DNA from: Acidimicrobiales bacterium
GTDB taxonomy: Bacteria > Actinomycetota > Acidimicrobiia > Acidimicrobiales > JABEUL01
DNA length: 7,177 nucleotides
Direction of reading: 5' to 3'
NCBI GenBank assembly: GCA_013044465.1
Contig: JABEUL010000305.1
Span: 1 to 7,177, forward strand
In this document: positions 1 through 7,177 of the stretch, piece after piece
Position numbering within the stretch: position 1 is the stretch's first letter
Layout of the letters: every line of letters starts with the position of its first letter
Notes under the pieces: model-generated
Database searches by the model: none
Seen by the model: only the letters and a program-made list of their open reading frames with translations
Told to the model about the DNA's origin: nothing
Program-made: the position numbers and the translations under genes

Positions 1-131
1 AGTTTTACACGAAATAACACGCCAAGTGGTGGATAATCGCGCGGTCCGCGCGATTCCCTGGCCAGAGCCACCTTTAGGGTACCTGAACTGTTACCTAAAT
101 TTTATTAAAGTGCATTTTCAAGGGACTTTAT
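1..131. other. Non-coding flank downstream of the addBA operon
   Basis: No supported gene lies here. Besides the GC-rich inverted repeat, there is a weak 6-bp inverted repeat, TAAAGT (106-111) and ACTTTA (125-130), directly after the addA stop on the minus strand. It is followed by an A/T mixture with no clean T-run. The segment is cut by the left window edge, so whether the next gene is co-directional or convergent cannot be seen. Confidence 0.6.
35..55. repeat. GC-rich perfect inverted repeat (10-bp arms, 1-nt centre) downstream of addA
   Basis: The arms are AATCGCGCGG (35-44) and CCGCGCGATT (46-55), around a single central T. As RNA it would fold to a stem of about 9 bp with a 3-nt loop. 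The flanks add weaker support: AAGTGGTGG (24-32) can partly pair with CCACCTT (68-74) around it, with a bulge, and an 8-bp palindrome CTGGCCAG sits at 58-65. It begins 76 nt past the addA stop. No T-run follows on either strand, so it is not a canonical intrinsic terminator. It could still end or protect the operon transcript, or be a protein-binding palindrome. The repeat is certain; its role is open. Confidence 0.8.
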
Positions 132-3100
132 CTACTGAACCAATGAGTCTATCAAGGATCGTACCTCTTGAACTTTGGCCTTTAGGTCTCTGCTTTTCCG
201 CTCGATTGCACCAGATTCTTGCAAAAACAAAAATGTGACATCTACAACTGGCCTTCCAAGAACCTTCTCAACAGCTAGTGCATAAGTGGCGCCTTGGTAC
301 TCGTATGTTTCCATTGCGTTGTCTATATCGCTCTCAGACTCACTTCGGTCAGTCTTAAAATCAACAATTCGGAATCCTTCAGGGGTTTGAATTAATAGGT
401 CAATATATCCTTCTATATTCCTATTTCCAATCGAAGTGCCAATGTAGAATTCACGCCAGTAACGCCCGGAATTAACTGCACTTAAAACAATGGGCGAAGC
501 AAGTGCATAACTGACCAGCTTAGAAATCTCGGAAGCATACTGTGGAACTAACTCCGAATTTGCAAAATATGCGGCAATTTCTTGGAGGTTTTCACCTGTA
601 CTTAAATCTATTGTCTGCAAAGTAGAGTGCACGGCTTTACCAACACTTGTCCCGGCCCTCCCCCGTGATTTCAAATTAAGTGGAATTAGTCCAATTTTAT
701 CTTCACTATCTGCGGTTTCACTTTCCAGTTCATATCCGTCTAGTTCGTATAACAATCTATTTGAATGGGAGTTTAGATCCTGAGAATCTAACTCCATTTT
801 TGCCAGACGGGCAATTCCGGTTGGGCTTAAGTTGTATTGGGAGCGGCGAGAAGCTGTTTCGGCAACATATTTATCTATGAAACTTTCGCGCCCTGCCAAG
901 TAAATTTGGACCTCATCTGCGAGCGATTCCGACGAGGCTCCACCTGTACTATTAGAGATGGAAGAAATTTCGTCATCTAAGTGCCCGAATAACTCACTTC
1001 CAAAGCTGTACTTTATTCCGCTATCGTCCATATCGCAAGCCTCTATTATAAGTGGTGCGTACTTGTTTCTACTTTCCCTGTGAAGAGAAATTATAAGCAT
1101 ATCTCTGGCACGTGTAAAGGCGACATAAAGGAGCCTTTCATGTTCGGCTGCGCTCCGAACATTTTCAACTTTTAATAGATCCGCAGAATTTGACGTATTT
1201 AGTTCTTTATTAAAATGCAATTCAGGGTAATTAGTGCCTGAGTCAAAGAGCATCTTAGCGCCATTTTTCTGACCCTGTCCAAGATCACAGACAACTACTA
1301 TGGGATATTCCAAACCCTTTGCCGAGTGAATCGTCATGATATCTACTGCATCTTCGTGTAGTTCAGGGAGAACCGCTTCAGGAACTCGTGAATTATCGTC
1401 TCGCATCTGGTCTAACCACATAATAAAGTCATTTAACGACCTAGATCCGTTTTCACATATCTCCCTAGCTTTTGCTGTTATATAGCGAATTCTTCTTATA
1501 CCATCTTTTGATCTCTCTTTGCCAAGCTCTTTCAGAAGCAGTTCTGTTTGATGTCCCACATGCCCGATAAAGAGACCCGGTTCCATCGAATGTTTTGATT
1601 CATATAACCCATTAATGAACTCCATTGCACTAAACACTGCTGAATTTGATAGTGTGTCGCTCTCTGAACACTTAACAGTTCTAAAATCCCACAAACTAAT
1701 TTTTTTCCTTTCAGAATCCTGCAAATTGTCGAGGCGGCTTTGGTGGCACAAGTTGGCATATTGAAGCAAATCGTCGTCGTTGATACCAAAAATTGGACTC
1801 CTCATGACTCCAAGTAGCGCGACATGATCACTGGGATCATTTAGTACCTTTAATAAATTCATGTAGTCTGCAATCTCACTACATCCAAAAATAAATGATT
1901 GGCTTGCCAGCCGAAATGGAATAGAATGCGCATTCAGTGCCGCCTCAATTTCGGAAGATGCCTTCCTACGTGGGAACAGAATGGCAACGTCTGAATATTT
2001 GGCTGACCTCCACTGCCCATCTTTCCCTCGAACTTGGCGCTTTGTTTCAATCAGATTTCTTATAGTTGACGCAATCTCGACACCCGCCTTCTCTCGTGCC
2101 TCTCCAATGTCTTTTGCGTTGCAATCTTTGCCTAGGAGAATTACCTGTTGGTCTTCAGGAATTTTTATTTCGCCGTCTGGCAAAACCGGAACAATTGGAT
2201 CGTAAATTAGACCTACCTCCGAGTTTGCTGCAGTTGAAAAAATAGTCGAGCAAACATGATTAATCCAATTAATTACTCCTGGAAGTGAACGAAAATTATT
2301 ATCAAGCGAAATCACGTTACCCGGATCAAACATCTCCTTAACTTCATTGTAAGCTTCAACATCCGCACGTCGAAAAGCAAAGATAGATTGCTTTGCATCA
2401 CCTACAAAGCAAAAGATACTACCTCCCTCATTAATATTTGCATCCCCTGTTCCTAAATATGAAGCAATTTCTACCTGTAGTGGATCAGAGTCTTGAAATT
2501 CATCAATCATTACTCGTGGATATAACTGAGATGCAATATTCGCTACATCTGAATTATCTCGGAGGAGGTTTCGGGTAACCACTAGTTGATCGTGAGAGCC
2601 CAAAGTTCCATTTCTCAATCGCTCATTTGCTTCCTCTAAAATACACCTGGAGAGAAAAGAAATGACTTTGTAGATTTTGGAGTCAAACATCAATTTGCGC
2701 AGCAAAGTTAAACCGTCAACAATCTGATTCCATTCTACTTGAATTTTGCCGATATCTCGCCAGTATTTTTTGTCACCACCGTTTCGGGTAAAACTGATGC
2801 CTTCGGGAAAAGATTCGAGTAGTTTCCCAAATATTACGTCTGGAGAATCACTTGGTTGCAGCAAGTTTTTTAACTTTGTGAACACCGGCAATGCCTTCAC
2901 GAACAGCTTGTCATTTTCATTTTTGCATTCCCTAAATATGGGAAGTCCTCTCTCTACAAGCTGATTCAATTTCACGATAAGATTGGCAATTTTCGATAAA
3001 GTAATATCTAGGTTTTTAAAGTTTTCAACTGCAATATTGATTTCTTCGCATCTGTCCCAATTATCTTCAAGAATCTTGGTAATCGATATCAAGTGCACTT

Positions 3101-3641
3101 CGGTTAAACCAAGTTTATGAAGTGCTAGTACTTCCTCTTGCAAGTTAGGCTCACTAAATAGGATTTCCACGATACGTTTTACTCTCTCATCTCTCTCCAA
3201 ATTTCCCTCTTCAGGTGAGAGGGTCTCAAAAACTATGGGGAGACCAGCTTCAATAGGAAATTGCCTAAGAATTCTTCTCGCAAAGCCATGCAGGGTTGAA
3301 ATTGGTGCAAGGTCAATCTCGCGAAGGGCAGCCTCAACCCTAATGAGTTCAGCACTTGGCTGATCTTTTAAATTATTTTGATTCAGAGCAGCAGCAAGAC
3401 CTTCTAAACCCTGGCCAACCCTTTCTTTTAGATCGCCAGCTGAATTTTCAGTAAACGTAATAGCTGCAATTTCAGTTATTTCCGCGGCCCCTGAAGCTAC
3501 TAATTCAACTATCCGATTTACTAGCGCAGTTGTTTTTCCCGTTCCGGCTCCTGCCTTAACAAACAGCGGTGCTGATGTATCAAGTTTTATTCGATCTCTT
3601 GCATTTTGGTCACCTAAGTTTCCTTTGCCTTCGTTACTCAC
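132..3641 (-). CDS. addA: AddA-like UvrD/SF1 helicase fused to PD-(D/E)XK nuclease (double-strand break repair helicase-nuclease, motor subunit)
   Basis: This is the ATP-dependent 3'-5' helicase and nuclease subunit of an AddAB-type complex that unwinds and trims broken DNA ends for RecA-dependent recombination in the cytoplasm. Visible SF1A motifs, in order by residue: Walker A AGAGTGKT (30-37), motif Ia ITFTENSAGDLKERV (61-75), STLHGFARRIL (115-125), Walker B VMIDEFQDSD (377-386), motif III FVGDAKQSIFAFRRAD (412-427), motif IV LDNNFRS (446-452), motif V IMTIHSAKGLEYP (768-780) and motif VI LLYVAFTRARD (837-847). The C-terminal nuclease shows GKAVHSTLQ (His1005), Asp1081 in EGYIDLL, Asp1094 and Lys1096 in VDFKTD, and Gln1116/Tyr1120 in YQGATY, so it looks catalytically intact. 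The length of 1169 residues is normal for AddA or RecB. The start is GTG, chosen because a strong ribosome site lies 9 nt upstream; the stop is TAG. The start overlaps the end of addB by 8 nt. AddA fits better than mycobacterial AdnB because the partner lacks motor motifs. The family call is firm; the exact orthologue name is less so. Confidence 0.95.
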   Translation of the reverse strand: MSNEGKGNLGDQNARDRIKLDTSAPLFVKAGAGTGKTTALVNRIVELVASGAAEITEIAAITFTENSAGDLKERVGQGLEGLAAALNQNNLKDQPSAELIRVEAALREIDLAPISTLHGFARRILRQFPIEAGLPIVFETLSPEEGNLERDERVKRIVEILFSEPNLQEEVLALHKLGLTEVHLISITKILEDNWDRCEEINIAVENFKNLDITLSKIANLIVKLNQLVERGLPIFRECKNENDKLFVKALPVFTKLKNLLQPSDSPDVIFGKLLESFPEGISFTRNGGDKKYWRDIGKIQVEWNQIVDGLTLLRKLMFDSKIYKVISFLSRCILEEANERLRNGTLGSHDQLVVTRNLLRDNSDVANIASQLYPRVMIDEFQDSDPLQVEIASYLGTGDANINEGGSIFCFVGDAKQSIFAFRRADVEAYNEVKEMFDPGNVISLDNNFRSLPGVINWINHVCSTIFSTAANSEVGLIYDPIVPVLPDGEIKIPEDQQVILLGKDCNAKDIGEAREKAGVEIASTIRNLIETKRQVRGKDGQWRSAKYSDVAILFPRRKASSEIEAALNAHSIPFRLASQSFIFGCSEIADYMNLLKVLNDPSDHVALLGVMRSPIFGINDDDLLQYANLCHQSRLDNLQDSERKKISLWDFRTVKCSESDTLSNSAVFSAMEFINGLYESKHSMEPGLFIGHVGHQTELLLKELGKERSKDGIRRIRYITAKAREICENGSRSLNDFIMWLDQMRDDNSRVPEAVLPELHEDAVDIMTIHSAKGLEYPIVVVCDLGQGQKNGAKMLFDSGTNYPELHFNKELNTSNSADLLKVENVRSAAEHERLLYVAFTRARDMLIISLHRESRNKYAPLIIEACDMDDSGIKYSFGSELFGHLDDEISSISNSTGGASSESLADEVQIYLAGRESFIDKYVAETASRRSQYNLSPTGIARLAKMELDSQDLNSHSNRLLYELDGYELESETADSEDKIGLIPLNLKSRGRAGTSVGKAVHSTLQTIDLSTGENLQEIAAYFANSELVPQYASEISKLVSYALASPIVLSAVNSGRYWREFYIGTSIGNRNIEGYIDLLIQTPEGFRIVDFKTDRSESESDIDNAMETYEYQGATYALAVEKVLGRPVVDVTFLFLQESGAIERKSRDLKAKVQEVRSLIDSLVQ

Positions 3642-6600
3642 TTAGGTTAACCTCCCCTTGAATCAATGAACTAAGCTCCACTAGTGAGTCATGCCCTTTA
3701 ATCTTTTGCCATTCAACATTCTTATCAGCTGGGCATACGGTTCTGAAATCACAATTTTCGCACGGACTTTTATTGCCATTATTAAAACTTGAAGAACTTG
3801 GAGTGGCGGGGAATATTCCATTAACAATGACGGATGCCAATTCGCCTATAAATGCATCTAAATTTTCCCTGGTCGCTGCATTTGCACGAAATGGCTTGGC
3901 CTTTACTTCTTCAGTGGGCAATGAATCTTCTTTAAGATACCAATAGTAGGCAGACACTTCAGGTGCCCCAGTGCTCTCTATATAAGATTGGGCATATATT
4001 GGGAGTTGCAAGAACCGGCCGCCAAGAGAATACGCCTTCACCGGGTTTGAATTTGCAATCTCTCTTCCTGGCGTAGTAGCGACACCAGTCTTATAGTCAA
4101 ATACACGGACATGACCAGCGTTACTAATGTCAGTTCTATCAACTTTTCCATTAACTTCGATCTCTTCGACTTCGAGTGTGCTACTTAGGCTTCTATTTAA
4201 TTTTACTTTTAATTTGATTTTTTCTTCGATTGCTCGAGGTCTATAAATTTCACCTTCACCTGTCACTCGTTGCTCTAGGTCAGCTTTTACAAATCGTTTA
4301 AGCATCAAAGTCAGATCACCAAGATACCAATTCCTAGGTGCAAAGTATCCTACTTTTCCAAAGGTATGATTGATCTCAGACTCTGCAAGTGAGGCAATAT
4401 ACTCTTCCCTATCCTCAAGACTCCACTGGTCTAAACCGTCAAATTCAGGGTAATTTTTGATTTCATAGTCGATGTAGTTCTGTAATATTGCGTGGATAAG
4501 AATTCCCTTTTTCTTGGCACTTAACCCTTCTTCAATGTCGTCTTGTTTCCATATCGAAAGCACATGATTGAAAAAATAAAGCCTGGGACATTTTGCGAAC
4601 TTCTCAAGTGAAGTCGCAGAAAATGAAGAGGACAACAGAAGTTCATTGGGGTTCACCTTCCCCTTAGATTCGTCAAATTTGAAATTCGCTCGCCCGGATA
4701 TATATCCAAGTGATCTCGAGAGTCTTGGATTACTTGAATTTGTTAACTTTGCAAATTCGGCCAGATCCAACTTATTTTGGAATTTTCCAATTGCCCTCAT
4801 GTCAAAATCTTCGAGATTTGCCGGAGGAAGACACGATCGTATAGATAAGGTAAAGGACGGAATCCGGTAAAACTTTTCATATTCTAAGTCCTTTAGCTCA
4901 CTCACAAAAAGCTTCTCTTTTGATGCTGACTGCTTAAGGAGATCCACAAACCATGGAGATGGCCTTAACTCCCGCCCCTGAAGTTGATCCCCTCTTATGG
5001 TACTTAGCGTAGAGTGCTTCGAACTAGTTAATATTCCGTGGAAGGCAAATAGTTCAGTTTCGTTTTGTCGCCTTCTACTTAGAACATCAAATCCCATTTC
5101 CTCTTTAACCGAGTCAGGCATAATCGGGTCTTCATTGAATAACTGCGGGAATTGGCCCTCATTAAGTCCTGCTACAAAAAGGTGATCAAAATCCATGCCG
5201 TAAGCTTGTTTGAGCTTCCCTAAGTAAACACCTTCTCCGAATCTTGCAGTTGTTGCTGCGCCATTTCTCAATATAAGAGTTATCTCTTGGACAATCCGCT
5301 CAAGTGGAATCTCAGAACCTCCACTCTTTCTTTTGGCCTCGTCATGTGAAATTAACTTTGAAGCCTTATCTACCTGATCTAATAATAGGAGCTCACTTAG
5401 GAGGTCACGAAAAGCTTGTCTGTCAATTGGACTCCAGGTATCCAAATCATCGGGTTCACCGAGCCATTTTTTAACAAGCACAATCAATCGGTCACGAAAA
5501 TCAGCACAAGTTTTTATGGAGTGCGAACCCAGCGCTTCAAGGTCTTTCATAAGCTCAAGTAAAACCCGATAATTCTTGGATTCAATGCTCGCCTTGGATT
5601 CATATTCAATCTGAGACTCCAAACTTTTGATCCAGGTTGACAGATTAGCCTCGGCACAAAATGTCTCAATGCATTCGACCATTTCTACTTCGTCTACTTG
5701 TTCTCTCATTCCCGAATCTGATGTTGTTAATAGAGGAACTGACCTAACCAGGCCTGTCAGGTCAACGTGGGATATTCGACTGCCCAAGATGAAAGTCAGA
5801 ATTTTGGCAACGAACTTTCCAGCGATAGTGTCTTCCAACTTTAAGTAACTTTGGCCATAGAAGGGAATTTGTGAATTATAAAAGTACTCGCTAAAAAGTC
5901 TCAGGTAACTACTGTTTGGGACTATTATTCCAATGTCACTCGGTCGGCTTGACTGGGCGAGAGCATCGGTAACTAAGCGGGTAATGTAATGCGCTTCAGT
6001 GTCAGCATTAGGCGCACTTAAAAATTGCTTAATTTCTGGCTTGGCTTCAGTGCCTAGGGAAATATCATTATCTATCAAAAATTGCTCGGAAATTGAGATG
6101 CATACATAATTTGCTAATTTATTTCCAGTAGTGCCAAGTATTACCGTTGTATTTAGATATTTTTGGACGACCTTAGTGATGGAGTTTTCAAGAGTTGAAA
6201 GAACCTGTGGCAAGTAAAATATGATGTGACCCAATTGACCTTGTAACTGTGAATTGGTTGACAATATATTCGCGGCATAAATAGTAGTTTCGTTGGGTAA
6301 TTCGTACTCGTTGGCTAGGAGTGCTTGAACATTATTTCTTATTCTGATTAATTCTTTTATTTGGATTTTCGACTTGACGGAAAGGTTTTCTAAATCTGAG
6401 TCACTGAATTTGAGCAACTGAGTTACTGCTCTCGAGACAACTTCGAGAGATAGATCGTGCCTTAGTGCAGACGCGTACTTTGAGTTTTCTTGAACTTGGT
6501 CTCTTACTAGCGATCGAATAAGCGTTTGGTTTAGACGCTGTTTTTTCTCGATTGATGAATTTGTAATATTTATCTCTTTAACTAGCTGATTAACAGTAGT

Positions 6601-6807
6601 GAATTTGATATTGGCAACTCCATCTCCTTGAGTCGATAGAGTCCTCCGAAGGGAAAGTGAGGCAAGTGCCGTTGATGTGATCACTGTAATCGGAGCCATT
6701 GGATCTGATGCTCGTACGCGAGAAATCACATCTCCAATAGCTTCAATGGCCTCATTTCCAAATTTAGCTATCACTACACTGGGAATTGCCTTCTCAAGAA
6801 CTACCAT
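3634..6807 (-). CDS. addB: AddB-like subunit: inactivated helicase fold with C-terminal Fe-S PD-(D/E)XK nuclease
   Basis: This is the partner of the downstream AddA-like protein in a double-strand-break resection complex, predicted to cut the opposite strand and perhaps to scan for a Chi-like signal, as AddB does. The N-terminus (1-80) has the family layout, but the position of the ATP loop reads APITVITSTALASLSLRRTL (38-57), with no GxGKT, so no ATPase is expected here. The middle carries an AddB/RecC-like block: YLGKLKQAYGMDFDHLFVAG (528-547), then LNEGQFPQ (548-555). The nuclease shows Cys740 (FAKCPRLYFF), GILIHAILQ with His772, Asp890 in NGKVDRTD, Asp904 and Lys906 in FDYKTG, and Gln934/Tyr938 in LQLPIYAQ. 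Cys1016, Cys1019 and Cys1025 (CENCDFRTVC) follow. One upstream plus three downstream cysteines is the AddB iron-sulfur staple. The ATG start is the first possible one, because a TGA lies immediately upstream in frame; its ribosome site is weak (AGAG, 8 nt away). The length of 1057 residues is in the family range. No frameshift is seen. Confidence 0.9.
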   Translation of the reverse strand: MVVLEKAIPSVVIAKFGNEAIEAIGDVISRVRASDPMAPITVITSTALASLSLRRTLSTQGDGVANIKFTTVNQLVKEINITNSSIEKKQRLNQTLIRSLVRDQVQENSKYASALRHDLSLEVVSRAVTQLLKFSDSDLENLSVKSKIQIKELIRIRNNVQALLANEYELPNETTIYAANILSTNSQLQGQLGHIIFYLPQVLSTLENSITKVVQKYLNTTVILGTTGNKLANYVCISISEQFLIDNDISLGTEAKPEIKQFLSAPNADTEAHYITRLVTDALAQSSRPSDIGIIVPNSSYLRLFSEYFYNSQIPFYGQSYLKLEDTIAGKFVAKILTFILGSRISHVDLTGLVRSVPLLTTSDSGMREQVDEVEMVECIETFCAEANLSTWIKSLESQIEYESKASIESKNYRVLLELMKDLEALGSHSIKTCADFRDRLIVLVKKWLGEPDDLDTWSPIDRQAFRDLLSELLLLDQVDKASKLISHDEAKRKSGGSEIPLERIVQEITLILRNGAATTARFGEGVYLGKLKQAYGMDFDHLFVAGLNEGQFPQLFNEDPIMPDSVKEEMGFDVLSRRRQNETELFAFHGILTSSKHSTLSTIRGDQLQGRELRPSPWFVDLLKQSASKEKLFVSELKDLEYEKFYRIPSFTLSIRSCLPPANLEDFDMRAIGKFQNKLDLAEFAKLTNSSNPRLSRSLGYISGRANFKFDESKGKVNPNELLLSSSFSATSLEKFAKCPRLYFFNHVLSIWKQDDIEEGLSAKKKGILIHAILQNYIDYEIKNYPEFDGLDQWSLEDREEYIASLAESEINHTFGKVGYFAPRNWYLGDLTLMLKRFVKADLEQRVTGEGEIYRPRAIEEKIKLKVKLNRSLSSTLEVEEIEVNGKVDRTDISNAGHVRVFDYKTGVATTPGREIANSNPVKAYSLGGRFLQLPIYAQSYIESTGAPEVSAYYWYLKEDSLPTEEVKAKPFRANAATRENLDAFIGELASVIVNGIFPATPSSSSFNNGNKSPCENCDFRTVCPADKNVEWQKIKGHDSLVELSSLIQGEVNLSE
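3651..3659 (-). promoter_or_regulatory. Strong Shine-Dalgarno sequence for addA
   Basis: On the minus strand this reads AAGGGGAGG, a near-perfect complement of the 16S rRNA tail, with a 9-nt spacer to the GTG codon at 3641-3639. It decides the start of addA, and it lies inside the last codons of addB. The stop of addB (TAA, 3636-3634) falls just inside addA, in the sequence GTGAGTAA. Ribosomes finishing addB could therefore re-initiate on addA. Confidence 0.85.
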
Positions 6808-7177
6808 TCAATAATCTCTGGTTTCTAAGTTCGCTTGCCTCTTTGCGGCCTTCTTCGATTGGGAGAGCGAGACTGAAATGAGGCATATTGTGCTGCTAAT
6901 ATTCATTTTCTCTCCGAAAGGCGCTCTTTTGAGAACAAAAACCATGTGGACTTCTCTTGCAATTGTGACATCACAAGCAATGATGGCACACTGCTACGAC
7001 AATTTCAGAAGTTTTTCTGCATGGGTGCGTCATAGAGCTAATGAAGATGTTGAATTTAGCTTCCTCTTGCCTGCGGATATTTCTACGCCCACTCAATTAA
7101 CCAGGATAAATGGGTCAAGTTTCCAGAAACCACTCTCAAGAAATTTGATTGGCTAAGCCTTTGAGCTTTTGGAAGAA
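6808..7177. other. Region upstream of addB with no convincing intact gene
   Basis: These 370 bases should hold the operon promoter, yet I see no well-spaced -35/-10 pair and no two-armed SOS box on the minus strand; only a GAAC/GTTC half-site lies near 6827-6833. All three minus frames are broken by stops. Two tiny minus ORFs reach the addB start. One (6906 to 6808, 32 codons) has a GGAG ribosome site at 6915-6912, and its TGA directly abuts the addB ATG. The other (6886 to 6794, 30 codons) overlaps addB by 14 nt and encodes a helix-like EEGRKEASELRNQRLL. On the plus strand a frame is open from 6815 to 7156, but it looks unlike a known protein, and another frame carries a methyltransferase-like fragment. 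Confidence 0.55.
6877..7035 (+). pseudogene. Possible remnant of a SAM-dependent (C-methyltransferase-like) methyltransferase
   Basis: A plus-strand frame that is open here but has no start codon at its beginning contains VDFSCNCDITSNDGTLLRQF, with SNDGTLL at 6976-6996. In sugar C-methyltransferases and related SAM-dependent enzymes the SAM-binding loop typically reads like V-V-D/E-I-A/G-S-N-D-G-x-L-L, and a helix with a Lys/Asn-rich lead-in precedes it, as here. The frame is then hit by TAG, TAA, TGA, TGA and TAG between 7033 and 7059. After that it reopens as a protein-like stretch (7060-7161, including KWVKFPETTLKKFDWLSL) before a TGA at 7162. No start, ribosome site or remaining domain is visible. 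If it is real, it is a decayed fragment; a chance match of a short motif is a serious alternative. Confidence 0.25.

Noticed and set aside
33..72. tRNA or tmRNA 3' part, suggested by GATTCCC near the palindrome
   Set aside because: The required GGTTCRA T-loop is absent, the stem is self-complementary with no proper loop, and no acceptor or anticodon arm can be drawn.
106..130. TAAAGT/ACTTTA inverted repeat after the addA stop as an intrinsic terminator
   Set aside because: The stem is only 6 bp and AT-rich, with a 13-nt loop and no uninterrupted T-run after it.
26..238. A 70-codon plus-strand ORF over the left flank and the end of addA
   Set aside because: More than half of it is antisense to the intact AddA C-terminus, it has no family features, and it spans the GC-rich palindrome.
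132..6807. The operon as a phage-defence or other novel system instead of housekeeping repair
   Set aside because: Both proteins have the full AddA and AddB domain order and length, sit in the usual subunit order, and lack any associated defence gene in the window.
6822..6835. LexA/SOS box around GTTTCTAAGTTCGC
   Set aside because: Only one half-site matches GTTCG; the other arm does not fit the actinobacterial GAAC-N4-GTTC pattern.
6878..7156. A 92-codon plus-strand ORF (MRHIVLLIFIF...) upstream of addB
   Set aside because: It resembles no family I know. Its ribosome site (GGGAG at 6861-6865) lies 12 nt away, further than usual, and it overlaps a different frame with a better protein-like motif. 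I treat it as a probable chance open frame.
7083..7175. A minus-strand open stretch running in from the right edge (about 30 codons, ending at a TAG at 7083-7085)
   Set aside because: It is too short and has no recognisable C-terminal motif. It could be the tail of a gene lying mostly beyond the window, but nothing supports that over chance.

Overview
The window holds one clear system: a two-gene, minus-strand operon for a heterodimeric helicase-nuclease of the AddAB/RecBCD class, which resects double-strand DNA breaks for homologous recombination. The first gene (6807 to 3634) encodes an AddB-like subunit of 1057 residues. It has a degenerate helicase fold and a C-terminal PD-(D/E)XK nuclease whose four cysteines match an iron-sulfur staple. 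The second gene (3641 to 132) encodes an AddA-like subunit of 1169 residues, with a complete set of UvrD/SF1 helicase motifs and a second C-terminal PD-(D/E)XK nuclease. Together they predict one ATP-driven motor and two nuclease sites, one for each strand of the broken duplex.

The two genes overlap by 8 nt. The start of addA is a GTG preceded by a very strong Shine-Dalgarno sequence that lies inside the end of addB. This arrangement favours coupled synthesis of both subunits.

Organism: the N-terminal style of both proteins (AddA opening with a D..AR..I stretch before the AGAGTGKT loop, AddB opening with a DPMAPITVI-type segment in place of a Walker A loop) resembles my recollection of high-level actinobacterial homologues, especially Acidimicrobiia. 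Base composition is AT-leaning (about 40% GC by eye), which would suit a streamlined aquatic lineage. This placement is inference from memory of the families, with no search behind it.

Flanks: positions 1-131, downstream of addA, hold a compact GC-rich 10-bp inverted repeat that stands out from the AT-rich surroundings, but no gene. Positions 6808-7177, upstream of addB, hold no convincing intact gene. On the plus strand there is a short reading segment with a methyltransferase-like SNDGTLL motif, followed by a cluster of stops; it may be a gene remnant. On the minus strand two very short overlapping ORFs abut or overlap the addB start. I could not identify a promoter or an SOS/LexA box for the operon. 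I found no CRISPR array, tRNA, rRNA or insertion sequence, and nothing that I would call a new defence or mobile system.
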